Source: Rhodanobacter sp. L36
GTDB lineage: Bacteria; Pseudomonadota; Gammaproteobacteria; Xanthomonadales; Rhodanobacteraceae
Direction of reading: 5' to 3'
Assembly: GCF_009765755.1 (NCBI RefSeq)
Contig: NZ_LMUV01000011.1
Location: forward strand, 1,524,061-1,588,060
Length of the DNA stretch: 64,000 nt
Part shown: one piece after another, positions 53,887-62,618 of the stretch
Position numbering within the stretch: position 1 is the first letter of the stretch
How the letters are laid out: each line of letters starts with the position of its first letter
Made by a program: the position numbers and the translations under genes
The notes under the pieces: model-generated
What the model saw: the letters and a program-made list of their open reading frames with translations, nothing else
Database searches by the model: none
Told to the model about the DNA's origin: nothing

Positions 53887-54053
53887 CCTTTGCTCCCCGC
53901 ATGCCGCGTCGTGATTTGCTGTCGAGCATGACGGGGAAAGCCATGCCGGCTACGCAACAAACCGATCGTCGAAATAGGCATGCTTCCTCCCCGATTGATG
54001 CTGCGCCGCAGCGCAAGTTATTGCTCCCCTGCGCGGCGCAAGCTAGTCAAAAG

Positions 54054-54089
54054 TACCAGCGCTGTCAAATGAAAAGTACAGCGCTGTCT
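54054..54089. promoter_or_regulatory. Tandem LacI-type operator-like palindromes
   Basis: TACCAGCGCTGTCA (54054-54067) and GTACAGCGCTGTCT (54076-54089) share the core CAGCGCTG with the central CG typical of LacI-family operators. The centres are 22 bases apart, two helical turns. They lie between GH3 and lacI, about 170 bases upstream of GH3 and 95 bases upstream of lacI. Confidence 0.7.
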
Positions 54090-54183
54090 TTTTCGACCGA
54101 GGCATGTGAAATCCGGATGGCTGCGCGTCTTGCGCATGCGTTAGGATGCGTCGGTCTTAATCATTCAGGTGGGGCGCCAACAG

Positions 54184-55200
54184 ATGCCAGCGAGAATCGA
54201 GGATGTCGCTGCGCATGCGGGGGTTTCCACCAAGACGGTGTCCCGCGTCCTGAACGGCCACACGACTGTGCGCGTCAAATTGCGCACGCGCATCGAGGCG
54301 TCGATACGCACACTCAACTACGTGCCCAACCCGTCGGCGCGAAGTCTGGCGGGGAACCGTTCGTATCTGGTTGCGCTGCTCTACGACAACCCGGCGGCTG
54401 GTTCCAGCTACGTGATGGAGTTGATCGTGGGCGTGCTGCAGGCGTGTAAGGAGACGCCATACAACGCGGTGCTTCATCCTTTCGAAGCAACGGAGGATCT
54501 GGTCGCGAAGATTGACGGTTTCGTGGCGCAGCATCGGCCCGATGCGCTGATCCTGGCACCGCCGCACGCGAATAACGCCAAGCTGCTGCAGCGGCTCGAT
54601 GAACTGGAATTGCGCTACGCGACCATTTCCTCGAAGTCTCGCCAGTCACCTATCGACATCAGCTTCGACGAACGCAAGGCAGCGGCCGACATCGTGGGAC
54701 ATCTGATCTCGCTCGGACATCGGCGCATCGGTCATGTGGCGGGTCTGAAAGGTCATGGCGCGCACGCGTGGCGACTGAGCGGATACCGCGACGCGCTGCG
54801 CAAAGCCGGCATTGCGTACGATGAATCGCTGGTCATACCGGGTGACTTCACCTTCGCTTCCGGAATGGCCGGTGCAAAGGCGTTGCTCAATCGACGCCAT
54901 CCGCCGACGGCGATATTCGCTGCCAACGACGACATGGCCTGCGGCGTCATGCGCGAAGGTTACGAACGCGGACTGGCGGTGCCCGGCGACCTTTCGGTTT
55001 GCGGATTCGACGATACGCCGGTAGCGCTGCTGGTTTCGCCCGGATTGACTACCGTCCACCAGCCATGCCGCGAGATGGGACGCATGGCGGTCGAAAGCGT
55101 TCTGCAGTCGATCCGCGAGCCCGACTTGCAGCGGCATACGCGCGCGCCGTATGAAATGCGCTTGCGCGCTTCCACGGCTGCGCCCGCGAAAAAGCGATAG
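54184..55200 (+). CDS. LacI-family transcriptional regulator
   Basis: A protein of about 338 residues from the ATG at 54184; a GTG at 54169 is also open. The N-terminal helix-turn-helix (ARIEDVAAHAGVSTKTVSRV) and hinge (YVPNPSARSLAGNRS) are intact. The periplasmic-binding-like sugar domain has FAANDDMACGVM and VCGFDDTPVALLVSPGLTTV near the C-terminus. It probably represses the divergent GH3/TonB arm and possibly itself, released by a glucan oligosaccharide or derivative. The inducer cannot be predicted from sequence. The MFS gene follows on the same strand. Confidence 0.95.
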   Translation: MPARIEDVAAHAGVSTKTVSRVLNGHTTVRVKLRTRIEASIRTLNYVPNPSARSLAGNRSYLVALLYDNPAAGSSYVMELIVGVLQACKETPYNAVLHPFEATEDLVAKIDGFVAQHRPDALILAPPHANNAKLLQRLDELELRYATISSKSRQSPIDISFDERKAAADIVGHLISLGHRRIGHVAGLKGHGAHAWRLSGYRDALRKAGIAYDESLVIPGDFTFASGMAGAKALLNRRHPPTAIFAANDDMACGVMREGYERGLAVPGDLSVCGFDDTPVALLVSPGLTTVHQPCREMGRMAVESVLQSIREPDLQRHTRAPYEMRLRASTAAPAKKR

Positions 55201-55269
55201 GACTCGTTCAGAGCCTTTTCGGCTGCGAACGTGTAGCGTGGACATCCGGAATCCGGGAGGTCGGTGACG

Positions 55270-56550
55270 ATGAGCAACGGCCAGCCCAAAGACGTGAAAC
55301 CGGCGTTGCCGTACGTTGCTTCTGCGCGCGATGGCGGCATCGACTGGAAATTCATCGCAATCTACGCCGTCGCCTATATGGGTTTGTGGATGGCCTTGCT
55401 CCCGCCGGTGCTGGTGGGTCTGAACATGCGCGTCACGGCACTCGATCCAGTGCACGCCACCGAAAGTCTTTCCGTGGTGATGGGCGTGGGCGCGTTGTTC
55501 GCGCTGTTCGGCAATCCATTTTTCGGCCGGCTTTCCGACCGCACGACATCGCGTTTCGGCATGCGCCGGCCGTGGTTGGTCGCCGGCGCGCTCGGCGGCA
55601 TGGCCGGGTTGGCGATCGTCGCGTGTGCCCATTCGATTCCGCAAATTCTGTTGGGTTGGTGCATCGCTCAGCTTGCGTATAACGCACAGCTCGCGGCGCT
55701 CATGGCGATCCTTTCCGATCAGGTATCACCACAGCATCGCGGCATGGTTTCCGGCATTGTCGGCGTCAGCCAGCCGGTTGGCATGGTGGCGGGAACATGT
55801 GTGGTGCAAGCGTTCTCGCATCTCACGGTCGCGATGTTTCTGGTGCCAGCTACCGTGGCCGTCGCGGCAGCGATCTGCCTGGTCTGGGTGTTGCCGGATC
55901 GCCGATTGGCCACGGCGCAACGAGCGCGTTATGGATGGCGCGAATTCGTCACCAGTTTCTGGATCAACCCGTTGCGCTTTCCCGACTTCGGCTGGATATG
56001 GAGCAGCCGTTTCCTGCTCTTCGCCGGCGCATCGGTGCTGCTGACTTACCAGGGACTTTACCTGATCCATCAACTGGGCAGTTCACTGACCGAGGTGCCC
56101 CATCTGATTTTTCTTTCCACGCTGGCGCAGTCGGGCGCGGTGGTTGTTTTCAGCGGCGTGGGTGGGCGGCTCTCCGACGCGATCGGGCGGCGCAAGATTT
56201 TCGTCTTCGGCGCGGCATTGATTTATGCGCTGGCGCTTCTGGTGATCGCCTTCGCGCCGTCGTACATGTGGTTTCTTGTCGGCATGACGATTTCTGGTGC
56301 CGGGCTGGGCATGTATCTGGCGGTGGATCTCGCCTTAGCGACCGATGTGCTGCCGGATCGCGAAGCGCACGCGGGCAAGAACCTCGGCATTTTCAACATC
56401 GCCAATGTGATGCCGCAGTCGCTGATGCCGGCGGTCGCTTCGGCTGTGCTGGCCGCGAGCGGCGGAACGTACAAGGCATTGTTCGTCATGGCGGCGATCC
56501 TCGTCGCCTTGGGTGCATGGGCCGTTCAACCTGTACGAGGCGCGCGCTGA
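55270..56550 (+). CDS. MFS sugar transporter
   Basis: A 426-residue inner-membrane carrier with about 12 hydrophobic helices. GRLSDRTTSRFGMRRPWLV between helices 2 and 3 is the pattern of sucrose/oligosaccharide:cation symporters, and GGRLSDAIGRRK between helices 8 and 9 repeats the MFS motif. The ATG at 55270 is nine bases after GGGAGG; GTG at 55264 would be too close. It lies 69 bases downstream of lacI and likely carries the glucose or cellobiose made by the periplasmic enzymes. Confidence 0.92.
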   Translation: MSNGQPKDVKPALPYVASARDGGIDWKFIAIYAVAYMGLWMALLPPVLVGLNMRVTALDPVHATESLSVVMGVGALFALFGNPFFGRLSDRTTSRFGMRRPWLVAGALGGMAGLAIVACAHSIPQILLGWCIAQLAYNAQLAALMAILSDQVSPQHRGMVSGIVGVSQPVGMVAGTCVVQAFSHLTVAMFLVPATVAVAAAICLVWVLPDRRLATAQRARYGWREFVTSFWINPLRFPDFGWIWSSRFLLFAGASVLLTYQGLYLIHQLGSSLTEVPHLIFLSTLAQSGAVVVFSGVGGRLSDAIGRRKIFVFGAALIYALALLVIAFAPSYMWFLVGMTISGAGLGMYLAVDLALATDVLPDREAHAGKNLGIFNIANVMPQSLMPAVASAVLAASGGTYKALFVMAAILVALGAWAVQPVRGAR

Positions 56551-56653
56551 TTCATTGGTGCAGAGATCGCGCGAGCGATTGACGCCTGACTTGGTCGCCC
56601 CCATCGCCTTTCTACCTTCACGAGCGATCAGCACGCGACGTTGATGTTCGCGA

Positions 56654-56866
56654 ATGTATGGTGCGATGGTGAACACCAAACTCAGTCTCGATGAACGATT
56701 CACGCTGGCCGCCATCTGCCAGTCCTATCCAAAAGCAGCCGTTGATCTCGATTCGGAAGTTTGTGCCCGTTTGCAGGCGAAGGGTCTTCTCGCACGCGCA
56801 TCGGACGACCGATGGACACCCACGCCGGCAGGACGTTTCGTCGCCGCATCCGGCAAGGACGAATGA
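56654..56866 (+). CDS. Small hypothetical protein, winged-helix-like
   Basis: A 70-residue frame with plausible protein composition: LDERFTLAAICQSYPKAAV, then VCARLQAKGLLARASDDRWTPTPAGRFVA, which resembles a small winged-helix wing. Met1 at 56654 or Met5 at 56666 may start it. No ribosome site is strong. I recognize no family. Confidence 0.45.
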   Translation: MYGAMVNTKLSLDERFTLAAICQSYPKAAVDLDSEVCARLQAKGLLARASDDRWTPTPAGRFVAASGKDE

Positions 56867-56997
56867 GACGAGCAGCCTAATTCAGGCGAAGCTACGCATA
56901 GCGGCTTCTGCAACGCACTAAAACCTATTGCCCTCTCATCAGCGTCACGCAAGATAACGTATCACCTTCGTTCGCCGCGCGACGAGTATCACTTCCA

Positions 56998-57204
56998 TCA
57001 AGCCGACTCCGAATCTCTGAGTCGACGCGGTGGAACACGTGCGGAGGTCGACTCATCTCGACACAGCCAACCCTTGTGCCAGCTTGCGGCCATCGCACTG
57101 CCATTTTTGTACGGACATTTCGTGATTGGTTCATTGCAATCGCGTGCGTAGTGACCTTCGATCCATGCCTGTAGCGGGTACTGAAGACGGGGCGCATCGC
57201 TCAT
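56998..57204 (-). CDS. Ribosome modulation factor (RMF)-like small protein
   Basis: A 68-residue protein from the ATG at 57204, with AAAAGG six bases upstream. The centre resembles RMF: a helical start with QAWIEGHYARD, then KCPYKNGSAMAASWHKGW. E. coli RMF has GYQAGIAG, then MCPYQTLNQRSQW followed by GW. The CPY, W and GW spacing differs by one residue. The C-terminus is a basic tail. RMF pairs ribosomes into inactive 100S dimers in stationary phase; the family also includes CrpP-like proteins. The assignment is by motif only, and activity is unproven. Confidence 0.62.
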   Translation of the reverse strand: MSDAPRLQYPLQAWIEGHYARDCNEPITKCPYKNGSAMAASWHKGWLCRDESTSARVPPRRLRDSESA

Positions 57205-57468
57205 TTGTGGCCTTTTCGTAGAGGTCGAAACGTCAGCTCCCAGCGTTCGCACAGCCTTTGCGGTAGCCGTTGCCGAATGGTTGTCAGCTTTCCCGCGTTG
57301 GTCCCCTCGGCGACTCTCTATCTGGGATTTTCGACATCGCGACGTTGTGATGGCGTGACTGTTTGATTCGCACTTCGGTTCACTGCGTGAATGCGAGCAA
57401 TACTTCTTGGCAAAGAGTTCACATTCGTCGCGTCATGGTGTTTGCGACATCGAACCGGGAGATATGCA

Positions 57469-57663
57469 ATGACACCACTGGACAAACCCCTCAAGCGCCA
57501 GCTGACGATCGGCGACAAGAGCTATACGCTCTCGCTCGACGCCAATGGCCTAAAGCTCACCGAAAAAGGCCGCAGGCTGGGCAAGGAAATCGCATGGAAG
57601 GATTTGGTGAACGGCGACGCAGCGATATCCGCTGCTCTGAATGCATCGACGGACGCTCCATAA
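57469..57663 (+). CDS. Small hypothetical protein
   Basis: A 64-residue soluble protein from the ATG at 57469 with GGGAGA upstream. It reads MTPLDKPLKRQLTIGDKSYT and has a mixed Lys/Leu composition with WKDLVNGDAAISAALNAS at the end. The regular pattern (TLSLDANGLKLTEKGRR) suggests a small beta-rich fold followed by a helix. I do not recognize the family. The long region upstream to 57205 shows nothing else. Confidence 0.65.
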   Translation: MTPLDKPLKRQLTIGDKSYTLSLDANGLKLTEKGRRLGKEIAWKDLVNGDAAISAALNASTDAP

Positions 57664-57704
57664 GCACAGCTCACCGACGAAGCCTCGCGCAAGCGCGTGA
57701 GGCT

Positions 57705-58265
57705 TCATTTATTTGCGGCGCAGTCAGCTGCTTGCGCGGGCGTAGCCGGCGCGCCGCGAATCCTTCCCGAATTCGACACAACGACGCTGAGAGCGGGTTC
57801 GCTGCTCGCGTACTGACAGAACAGCAGCGTGACATTCGTACCGCTTGCGCTGCCATCGGGCTGGAAGTGGACGAAGCGCCGACCACCATTGCTGCTGATC
57901 CGCACATTCGCCTTATAGGCATGACCAACGTATAGCGGGTTGTGGTCGTCGGGCTGGTTGTCGTGATCGACGTCATGCGCCAGCAACCAGCCGCTTTCCC
58001 ATCGATTGCCTTCGGTGCAACTCGCGTTATCGATGCTGGGGCAGAACAACGTGTATTTCCCGGTGGTCACGGCGGTCTCACGTGCGCTTTGGAGCGCGGT
58101 GATGAAGTCGGCCTGCGCAACTTGCAGCTGATGGCGCTTCATCAATTTGCCGAGTGACGGAATGGCAACGCTCGTCAATATGCCCACAATGACGAGCACC
58201 ATGATCTGCTCCATCAGCGTGACGCCGCGTTGACGATGGATGCTGCTAAGTGGCTGCGTGAACAA
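57705..58265 (-). CDS. GspH/FimT-type minor pseudopilin
   Basis: A 186-residue pseudopilin. The leader ends in RQRG, with cleavage before VTLMEQIMVLVIVGILTSVA; Glu5 is present, and Phe1 is Val. The globular part resembles FimT/FimU/GspH (QVAQADFITALQSARETAVT, SGRIRGA). It starts with TTG at 58265 with GGAG upstream. FimT-type proteins initiate type IV pili and bind DNA for competence. Other minor-pilin genes (pilV, pilW, pilX) are not adjacent, so this one is isolated. It is divergent from uvrB. Confidence 0.87.
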   Translation of the reverse strand: MFTQPLSSIHRQRGVTLMEQIMVLVIVGILTSVAIPSLGKLMKRHQLQVAQADFITALQSARETAVTTGKYTLFCPSIDNASCTEGNRWESGWLLAHDVDHDNQPDDHNPLYVGHAYKANVRISSNGGRRFVHFQPDGSASGTNVTLLFCQYASSEPALSVVVSNSGRIRGAPATPAQAADCAANK

Positions 58266-58352
58266 GGACGTCGCTCCTGCGTTGCAGAGAATTCATCCTA
58301 GGATTACCGCGCCAAGGCAGGCTGCAGCGAAACGGTAGCGCGGCCGTGGGAC

Positions 58353-58373
58353 TCTGCTGACGCGGGGTGTCAG
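58353..58373. promoter_or_regulatory. Operator-like inverted repeat upstream of uvrB
   Basis: TGCTGAC and GTCAGCA form a perfect seven-base inverted repeat with a seven-base spacer. It lies 45 bases before the uvrB start, just upstream of TTTAAAAT, which could be the -10 region. It is not a standard CTGT-N8-ACAG LexA box. Confidence 0.5.
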
Positions 58374-58417
58374 CAGGCCTGATTTAAAATGCGTCGCCGA
58401 ACCCACATATGTAGCTG

Positions 58418-60448
58418 ATGACTGACCGCTTCCAACTCGTTGCCCCGTACCAACCCGCCGGTGACCAGCCGCAGGCGATCCAGCGTCTGTCCGCCGGTTT
58501 CGAGGCCGGACTTGCCGCCCAAACACTGCTTGGCGTCACCGGTTCCGGCAAGACCTACACCATCGCCAACGTCATCGAGCAGGTGCAGCGGCCGACCATC
58601 GTGATGGCGCCAAACAAGACGCTGGCCGCGCAGCTTTACGGCGAATTCAGGGAATTCTTTCCGAACAACGCCGTCGAATATTTCGTCAGCTACTACGACT
58701 ACTACCAGCCCGAGGCCTACGTGGTCGCATCGGATACCTTCATCGAGAAAGACGCCTCGATCAACGAGCACATCGAGCAGATGCGCCTGTCGGCGACAAA
58801 GGCGCTGTTGTCGCGCCGCGATTCGATCATCGTAGCGACAGTGTCGGCTATCTACGGCCTGGGCAACCCTGAAGATTATCTGTCGCTGCGGTTGATCCTC
58901 GCCAAAGGCGAACGCATCGACCAGCGCAAGCTGATCCATCAATTGACCGAACTGCAATACACGCGCAACGAGCTCGACCTGCGTCGCGGCACCTATCGCG
59001 TGCGTGGCGAAGTCATCGATGTGTTTCCGGCCGAGTCGGAAACCGAGGCGTTGCGCATCGAGTTGTTCGATGGCGAAGTGGAAAACATGGCGCTGTTCGA
59101 TCCGCTCACCGGCGAGACCGTACGCAAGGTGCCGCGCTACACCGTGTATCCGCGCACGCACTACGCGAGCACGCGCGAGAGCGTGCTCAACGCGATCGAG
59201 ACGATCAAGATCGAGCTGAAAGATCGGCTGGAGTTTTTGTACCGCGAGAACAAGTTGCTGGAAGCGCAGCGGCTGGAGCAACGCACGCGTTTCGATATCG
59301 AGATGATGACCGAGGTCGGCTACTGCCAGGGCATCGAGAACTACTCGCGCCATCTCACGCGTCGCGCGCCCGGCGAACCACCACCGACGTTGTTTGATTA
59401 TCTGCCCTCCGACGGTTTGCTGGTAGTGGACGAATCGCATGTCACCGTGCCGCAGCTCGGCGCCATGTACAAAGGCGATCGCTCACGCAAGGAGACCTTG
59501 GTCGAATTCGGTTTCCGAATGCCGTCGGCGATGGACAACCGGCCGCTGAAGTTCGAGGAATGGGAACAGCGCGTGCCGCGCACGATCTACATTTCCGCCA
59601 CGCCGCGTCATTACGAGCTGGAAAGATCAGGCGACGCGGTGGTCGAGTTGCTGGTGCGCCCCACCGGCCTGGTCGATCCGGAAGTGGAAGTGCGTCCGGT
59701 GCGCACGCAGGTCGATGACCTGCTCGGCGAAGTGCACAAGCGCGTCGCCATCGGTGACCGCGTGCTCGTCACCACGTTGACCAAGCGCATGGCCGAGAAC
59801 CTCACCGAATATCTCGCCGAGCACGACGTCAAGGTGCGCTACCTGCACTCGGACATCGAGACCGTCGAACGCAGCGAGATCATCCGCGACTTGCGCCTCG
59901 GCGAGTTCGACGTGTTGGTGGGCATCAACCTGCTGCGCGAAGGTCTGGACATGCCCGAGGTGTCGCTGGTGGCGATCCTCGATGCCGACAAGGAAGGCTT
60001 CCTGCGTTCGACTGGTTCGCTGATCCAGACCATCGGTCGCGCCGCGCGCAACGTGCGCGGCAAAGCGATTCTTTACGGCGATCAGGTCACCGCATCAATG
60101 CAGGCGGCGATGGACGAAACGGCACGCCGCCGTGAAAAACAGATCGCGTGGAACCTGGAGCAGGGCATCACGCCGACCACCATCGTGCGACGCATCGCCG
60201 ACATCATGGAAGGCGCGCGCAGCGAGGCGGGCAACCGTCGCGGCAGCAAATCCACGCGTCCGGGCAGTCGCGCTGTCGCAGTGGCCGAGCAGAGTGCGGA
60301 ATACGCCGGACTCAGCGTGCAACAAGCCACCGGCATGCTCAAGAAGCTGGAAGCGCAGATGTACAAGCACGCCCAGAACCTCGAATTCGAGGACGCAGCC
60401 AAGTTGCGTGACCAGATTCACCAGCTGCGCGAACAGGCGCTGCGCTGA
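58418..60448 (+). CDS. uvrB: Excinuclease ABC subunit B
   Basis: A 676-residue DNA repair helicase of nucleotide-excision repair. The Walker A motif GVTGSGKT is at residues 39-46, the beta-hairpin [11 protein letters not shown] is near 88, and the DESH box appears as [11 protein letters not shown]. Helicase motifs V and VI follow ([23 protein letters not shown]). The C-terminal UVR domain ([20 protein letters not shown]) binds UvrC. The neighbouring tRNA-Val has its own promoter. Confidence 0.98.
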   Translation: MTDRFQLVAPYQPAGDQPQAIQRLSAGFEAGLAAQTLLGVTGSGKTYTIANVIEQVQRPTIVMAPNKTLAAQLYGEFREFFPNNAVEYFVSYYDYYQPEAYVVASDTFIEKDASINEHIEQMRLSATKALLSRRDSIIVATVSAIYGLGNPEDYLSLRLILAKGERIDQRKLIHQLTELQYTRNELDLRRGTYRVRGEVIDVFPAESETEALRIELFDGEVENMALFDPLTGETVRKVPRYTVYPRTHYASTRESVLNAIETIKIELKDRLEFLYRENKLLEAQRLEQRTRFDIEMMTEVGYCQGIENYSRHLTRRAPGEPPPTLFDYLPSDGLLVVDESHVTVPQLGAMYKGDRSRKETLVEFGFRMPSAMDNRPLKFEEWEQRVPRTIYISATPRHYELERSGDAVVELLVRPTGLVDPEVEVRPVRTQVDDLLGEVHKRVAIGDRVLVTTLTKRMAENLTEYLAEHDVKVRYLHSDIETVERSEIIRDLRLGEFDVLVGINLLREGLDMPEVSLVAILDADKEGFLRSTGSLIQTIGRAARNVRGKAILYGDQVTASMQAAMDETARRREKQIAWNLEQGITPTTIVRRIADIMEGARSEAGNRRGSKSTRPGSRAVAVAEQSAEYAGLSVQQATGMLKKLEAQMYKHAQNLEFEDAAKLRDQIHQLREQALR

Positions 60449-60465
60449 GCCGTTGCGGGCCGATA

Positions 60466-60494
60466 TTGTCCGGGGCGGGCGGCTCCCGTATACT
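60466..60494 (+). promoter_or_regulatory. Promoter of tRNA-Val
   Basis: TTGTCC, a 17-base GC-rich spacer and TATACT, 32 bases before the tRNA. Confidence 0.8.
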
Positions 60495-60526
60495 TCGCCG
60501 CTCGCGCTGCCTGGCTGGCGCGACTC

Positions 60527-60601
60527 GGGCGGTTAGCTCAGCGGTAGAGCACTTCCTTGACATGGAAGGGGTCACAAGTTCGATCCTTGTACCGCCCACC
60601 A
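60527..60601 (+). tRNA. tRNA-Val (anticodon GAC)
   Basis: A 75-base cloverleaf with acceptor GGGCGGT/ACCGCCC, a D arm in TAGCTCAGCGGTAGAGC, an anticodon stem CTTCC/GGAAG with loop TTGACAT giving GAC, and an encoded CCA end. Confidence 0.96.
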
Positions 60602-60610
60602 ATTGATATC

Positions 60611-60650
60611 CGCAAACGGCGCGACCTTCGGGATCGCGCCGTTTGCGTTT
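60611..60650 (+). terminator. Terminator-like hairpin after tRNA-Val
   Basis: A perfect 14-base stem CGCAAACGGCGCGA/TCGCGCCGTTTGCG around CCTTCGGGA. The T run is short (TTT), so it may rely on the very stable stem. Confidence 0.8.
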
Positions 60651-61048
60651 CGAGGGTGACGCTCGTTACAGCGTTTCAACTGGCGAAACCCATACGTGCT
60701 TCCTGATGCGAGCCCGCAGGAATGAAAGCTTCGCCGGGTCGCTGTTGCCGAGCGCCATGCCGACCTTGCCACTTTTCTCGGCAACCGCGCCGGTCAAAGC
60801 GCCGCTGCTCCCCTCGATGCGCGAACGCTGCCGGCCCTGCGCCGCGCAGTCCGGCAAGTTCCGTGCTCGAGCCGCGTCGCGCCCGCTTTTCCACAGCCAG
60901 GATCTCGACAAAATCAGCGATCTTGGAATGTCGGGTGCGATGATTGTTGGCCAAACTGGCGAGGAGAGCGGGATGTCGTTGACGCTACGAGCGAAGTGCC
61001 GGAGCATGCCGTGCAACTCCCCAGCGGGGTCTAAATGGCCTTAGACCT
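60651..61048. other. Gene-free stretch after tRNA-Val
   Basis: About 400 bases with several overlapping open frames but no motif, no codon pattern and no ribosome site that I trust. A minus-strand frame at 60666-61016 (116 residues, Arg/Ser-rich) is the longest and is not supported. Confidence 0.45.
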
Positions 61049-61495
61049 ATGAAGAATGCTCCTCCCGGATACGAGTGTCCGTTCTGCGGTATTGCCGAGA
61101 CGCTTCCATCACCTGCGCCGGAATCAGCCGTTGTCTTGATGGATGCCAACGTGTTCGCTTTGGTCCCGACTCACCACTACGCCGGAATAAAAGGTAACTG
61201 CCTGGTGGTACCCCGGAGCCACTATGAGAACGTGTTGGACATCCCGGACGACCTTGGCAGCGAATTCTTTCGCACCACGCGTCGCCTGGCGCACGCTATG
61301 CGGAATGCCTTCGGTTGTGAAGGAATCTCCACTCGCCAACACAACGGGCCAGCCGGCAATCAAGACGTGTGGCATTTCCATCTTCATGTATTTCCTCGCT
61401 ACTCAAATGACAGGCTGTATGAGGGGCAGAAAGTGCCCTACACCACCGAGGAGCGAATCGAGTTGGCAGCCAGTCTCCAGACTGCTTTGCGGTAG
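61049..61495 (+). CDS. HIT family protein
   Basis: A 148-residue histidine-triad nucleotide hydrolase-like protein. The signature HFHLHVFPRY lies near residue 109, and QHNGPAGNQDVWHF precedes it. A CPFCG motif at the N-terminus (YECPFCGIAE) may bind zinc, as in several HIT proteins. The substrate is not predictable; dinucleoside polyphosphates or nucleoside phosphoramidates are typical. Confidence 0.92.
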   Translation: MKNAPPGYECPFCGIAETLPSPAPESAVVLMDANVFALVPTHHYAGIKGNCLVVPRSHYENVLDIPDDLGSEFFRTTRRLAHAMRNAFGCEGISTRQHNGPAGNQDVWHFHLHVFPRYSNDRLYEGQKVPYTTEERIELAASLQTALR

Positions 61496-61672
61496 TGCGC
61501 ACTTTGCTTTCGGGCCCGGCTGCCTGGACGCGCCATGCAGGTCCAGCAATTCATTCAAGCTTCAAGCCAATGCGCGCTTCCAGAATGAGGACCTTGCTAT
61601 TTGTTCATAGCGGACGGACTACGAAGGTCGAGATACTCGGACAGGACAAGACGAAGACCTAATTGGAAAACG

Positions 61673-62044
61673 ATGAACATATTGCTGTGGGTCCTGCAGA
61701 TCCTCACCGCGCTGATGTACGGGGCGTCGGGTGTCATGAAGGTTTTCATGTTCGACAAGATCAGCCACGACGTGCCTTCGTTCGGCGCATTGCCTCGGCA
61801 GGCCTGGACGACCCTTGGCATCGTGGAACTCGTGTGCGTGATCGGGCTTATCGTTCCCGGTGCATTCCACTGGCAGCCACAATTGACGATTCTCGCTGCG
61901 GCAGTGCTGGCCGTCGAAAGCCTCGTGTTCGTTGGCGTACATGTGAGATACCACGAGACCTCGTCCATCATCATGAGCGCCGTGCTTGGACTCTTCATGG
62001 TTTTCATTGCTTATGGGCGTCTCGCTTTGAGCCCGTTTGCATGA
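61673..62044 (+). CDS. DoxX-like membrane protein
   Basis: A 123-residue protein from the ATG at 61673, with four hydrophobic segments (ILLWVLQILTALMYGASGVM, LGIVELVCVIGLIVPGAF, LTILAAAVLAVESLVFVGV, SAVLGLFMVFIAYG). The pattern is that of the DoxX/DoxX-like family. Function is unknown here; some relatives take part in redox or thiol homeostasis. Confidence 0.82.
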   Translation: MNILLWVLQILTALMYGASGVMKVFMFDKISHDVPSFGALPRQAWTTLGIVELVCVIGLIVPGAFHWQPQLTILAAAVLAVESLVFVGVHVRYHETSSIIMSAVLGLFMVFIAYGRLALSPFA

Positions 62045-62214
62045 CTGGAAAATTTTCGAATAGGGTGAATGCCGATTCGAAAACCTGTTTGGGTCCGCGA
62101 GCTTTGGACCACATGAATTCACCCTTTGAATCTCTGCTTGTCGATATCACAGCGACACTGATGCTCAGGAATTCTCTGCGTCCGATACCGCTCGGCGTTG
62201 GCGTCAGGTGATTC

Positions 62215-62595
62215 ATGCAGTCACTTAAGTGGCGGTTTGTCTTGCTGGCGTTGCCATGTATTTGTCAGTCCTTGCGTGCGGCAGACCTAGGCAGGGACTT
62301 GGCATGGTCTTCCCTTCATTCGAATGGCATGCATCTACGCCTCGTTTCCCCAAAGTCGAACGATGAATCCCAAGATCTTTACTTTGCAAACGACATGCTG
62401 GCGATTGACAGCTGCACAAAAGGTTTTTGTACTGAACCCTTAACCGTGTGGAGAATCGAAAACAACCGCTTGAAGACGGGGCACGCTTTCAGTGAAGGCG
62501 ATGCTTTAGTCGAATTCGATTTCGAGAAGGTGGTACTTCGCGGTTCGGGCAGGAAGATTCGCGTCTATTTCATTGTTCCAAAATCTGTCAAATAA
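62215..62595 (+). CDS. Small exported hypothetical protein
   Basis: A 126-residue protein with a signal peptide (MQSLKWRFVLLALPCICQSLRAAD), then a beta-rich body containing SNGMHLRLVSPK, CTKGFCTEPLTVWR and KIRVYFIVPK. The two cysteines in CTKGFC may form a disulfide in the periplasm. I recognize no family. Lower GC than its neighbours hints at recent acquisition. Confidence 0.68.
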   Translation: MQSLKWRFVLLALPCICQSLRAADLGRDLAWSSLHSNGMHLRLVSPKSNDESQDLYFANDMLAIDSCTKGFCTEPLTVWRIENNRLKTGHAFSEGDALVEFDFEKVVLRGSGRKIRVYFIVPKSVK

Positions 62596-62618
62596 AAAGG
62601 TGCCCCGAAGCGCCTTTT
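62595..62618. terminator. Weak bidirectional hairpin after exported hypothetical gene
   Basis: AAAAGGTGC pairs with GCGCCTTTT around six bases, including one G-T pair. It begins at the stop codon. Confidence 0.55.

Noticed and set aside
60666..61016. A 116-residue minus-strand frame after tRNA-Val
   Set aside because: It has no motif and no ribosome site, and several other overlapping frames of similar quality exist in the same stretch.
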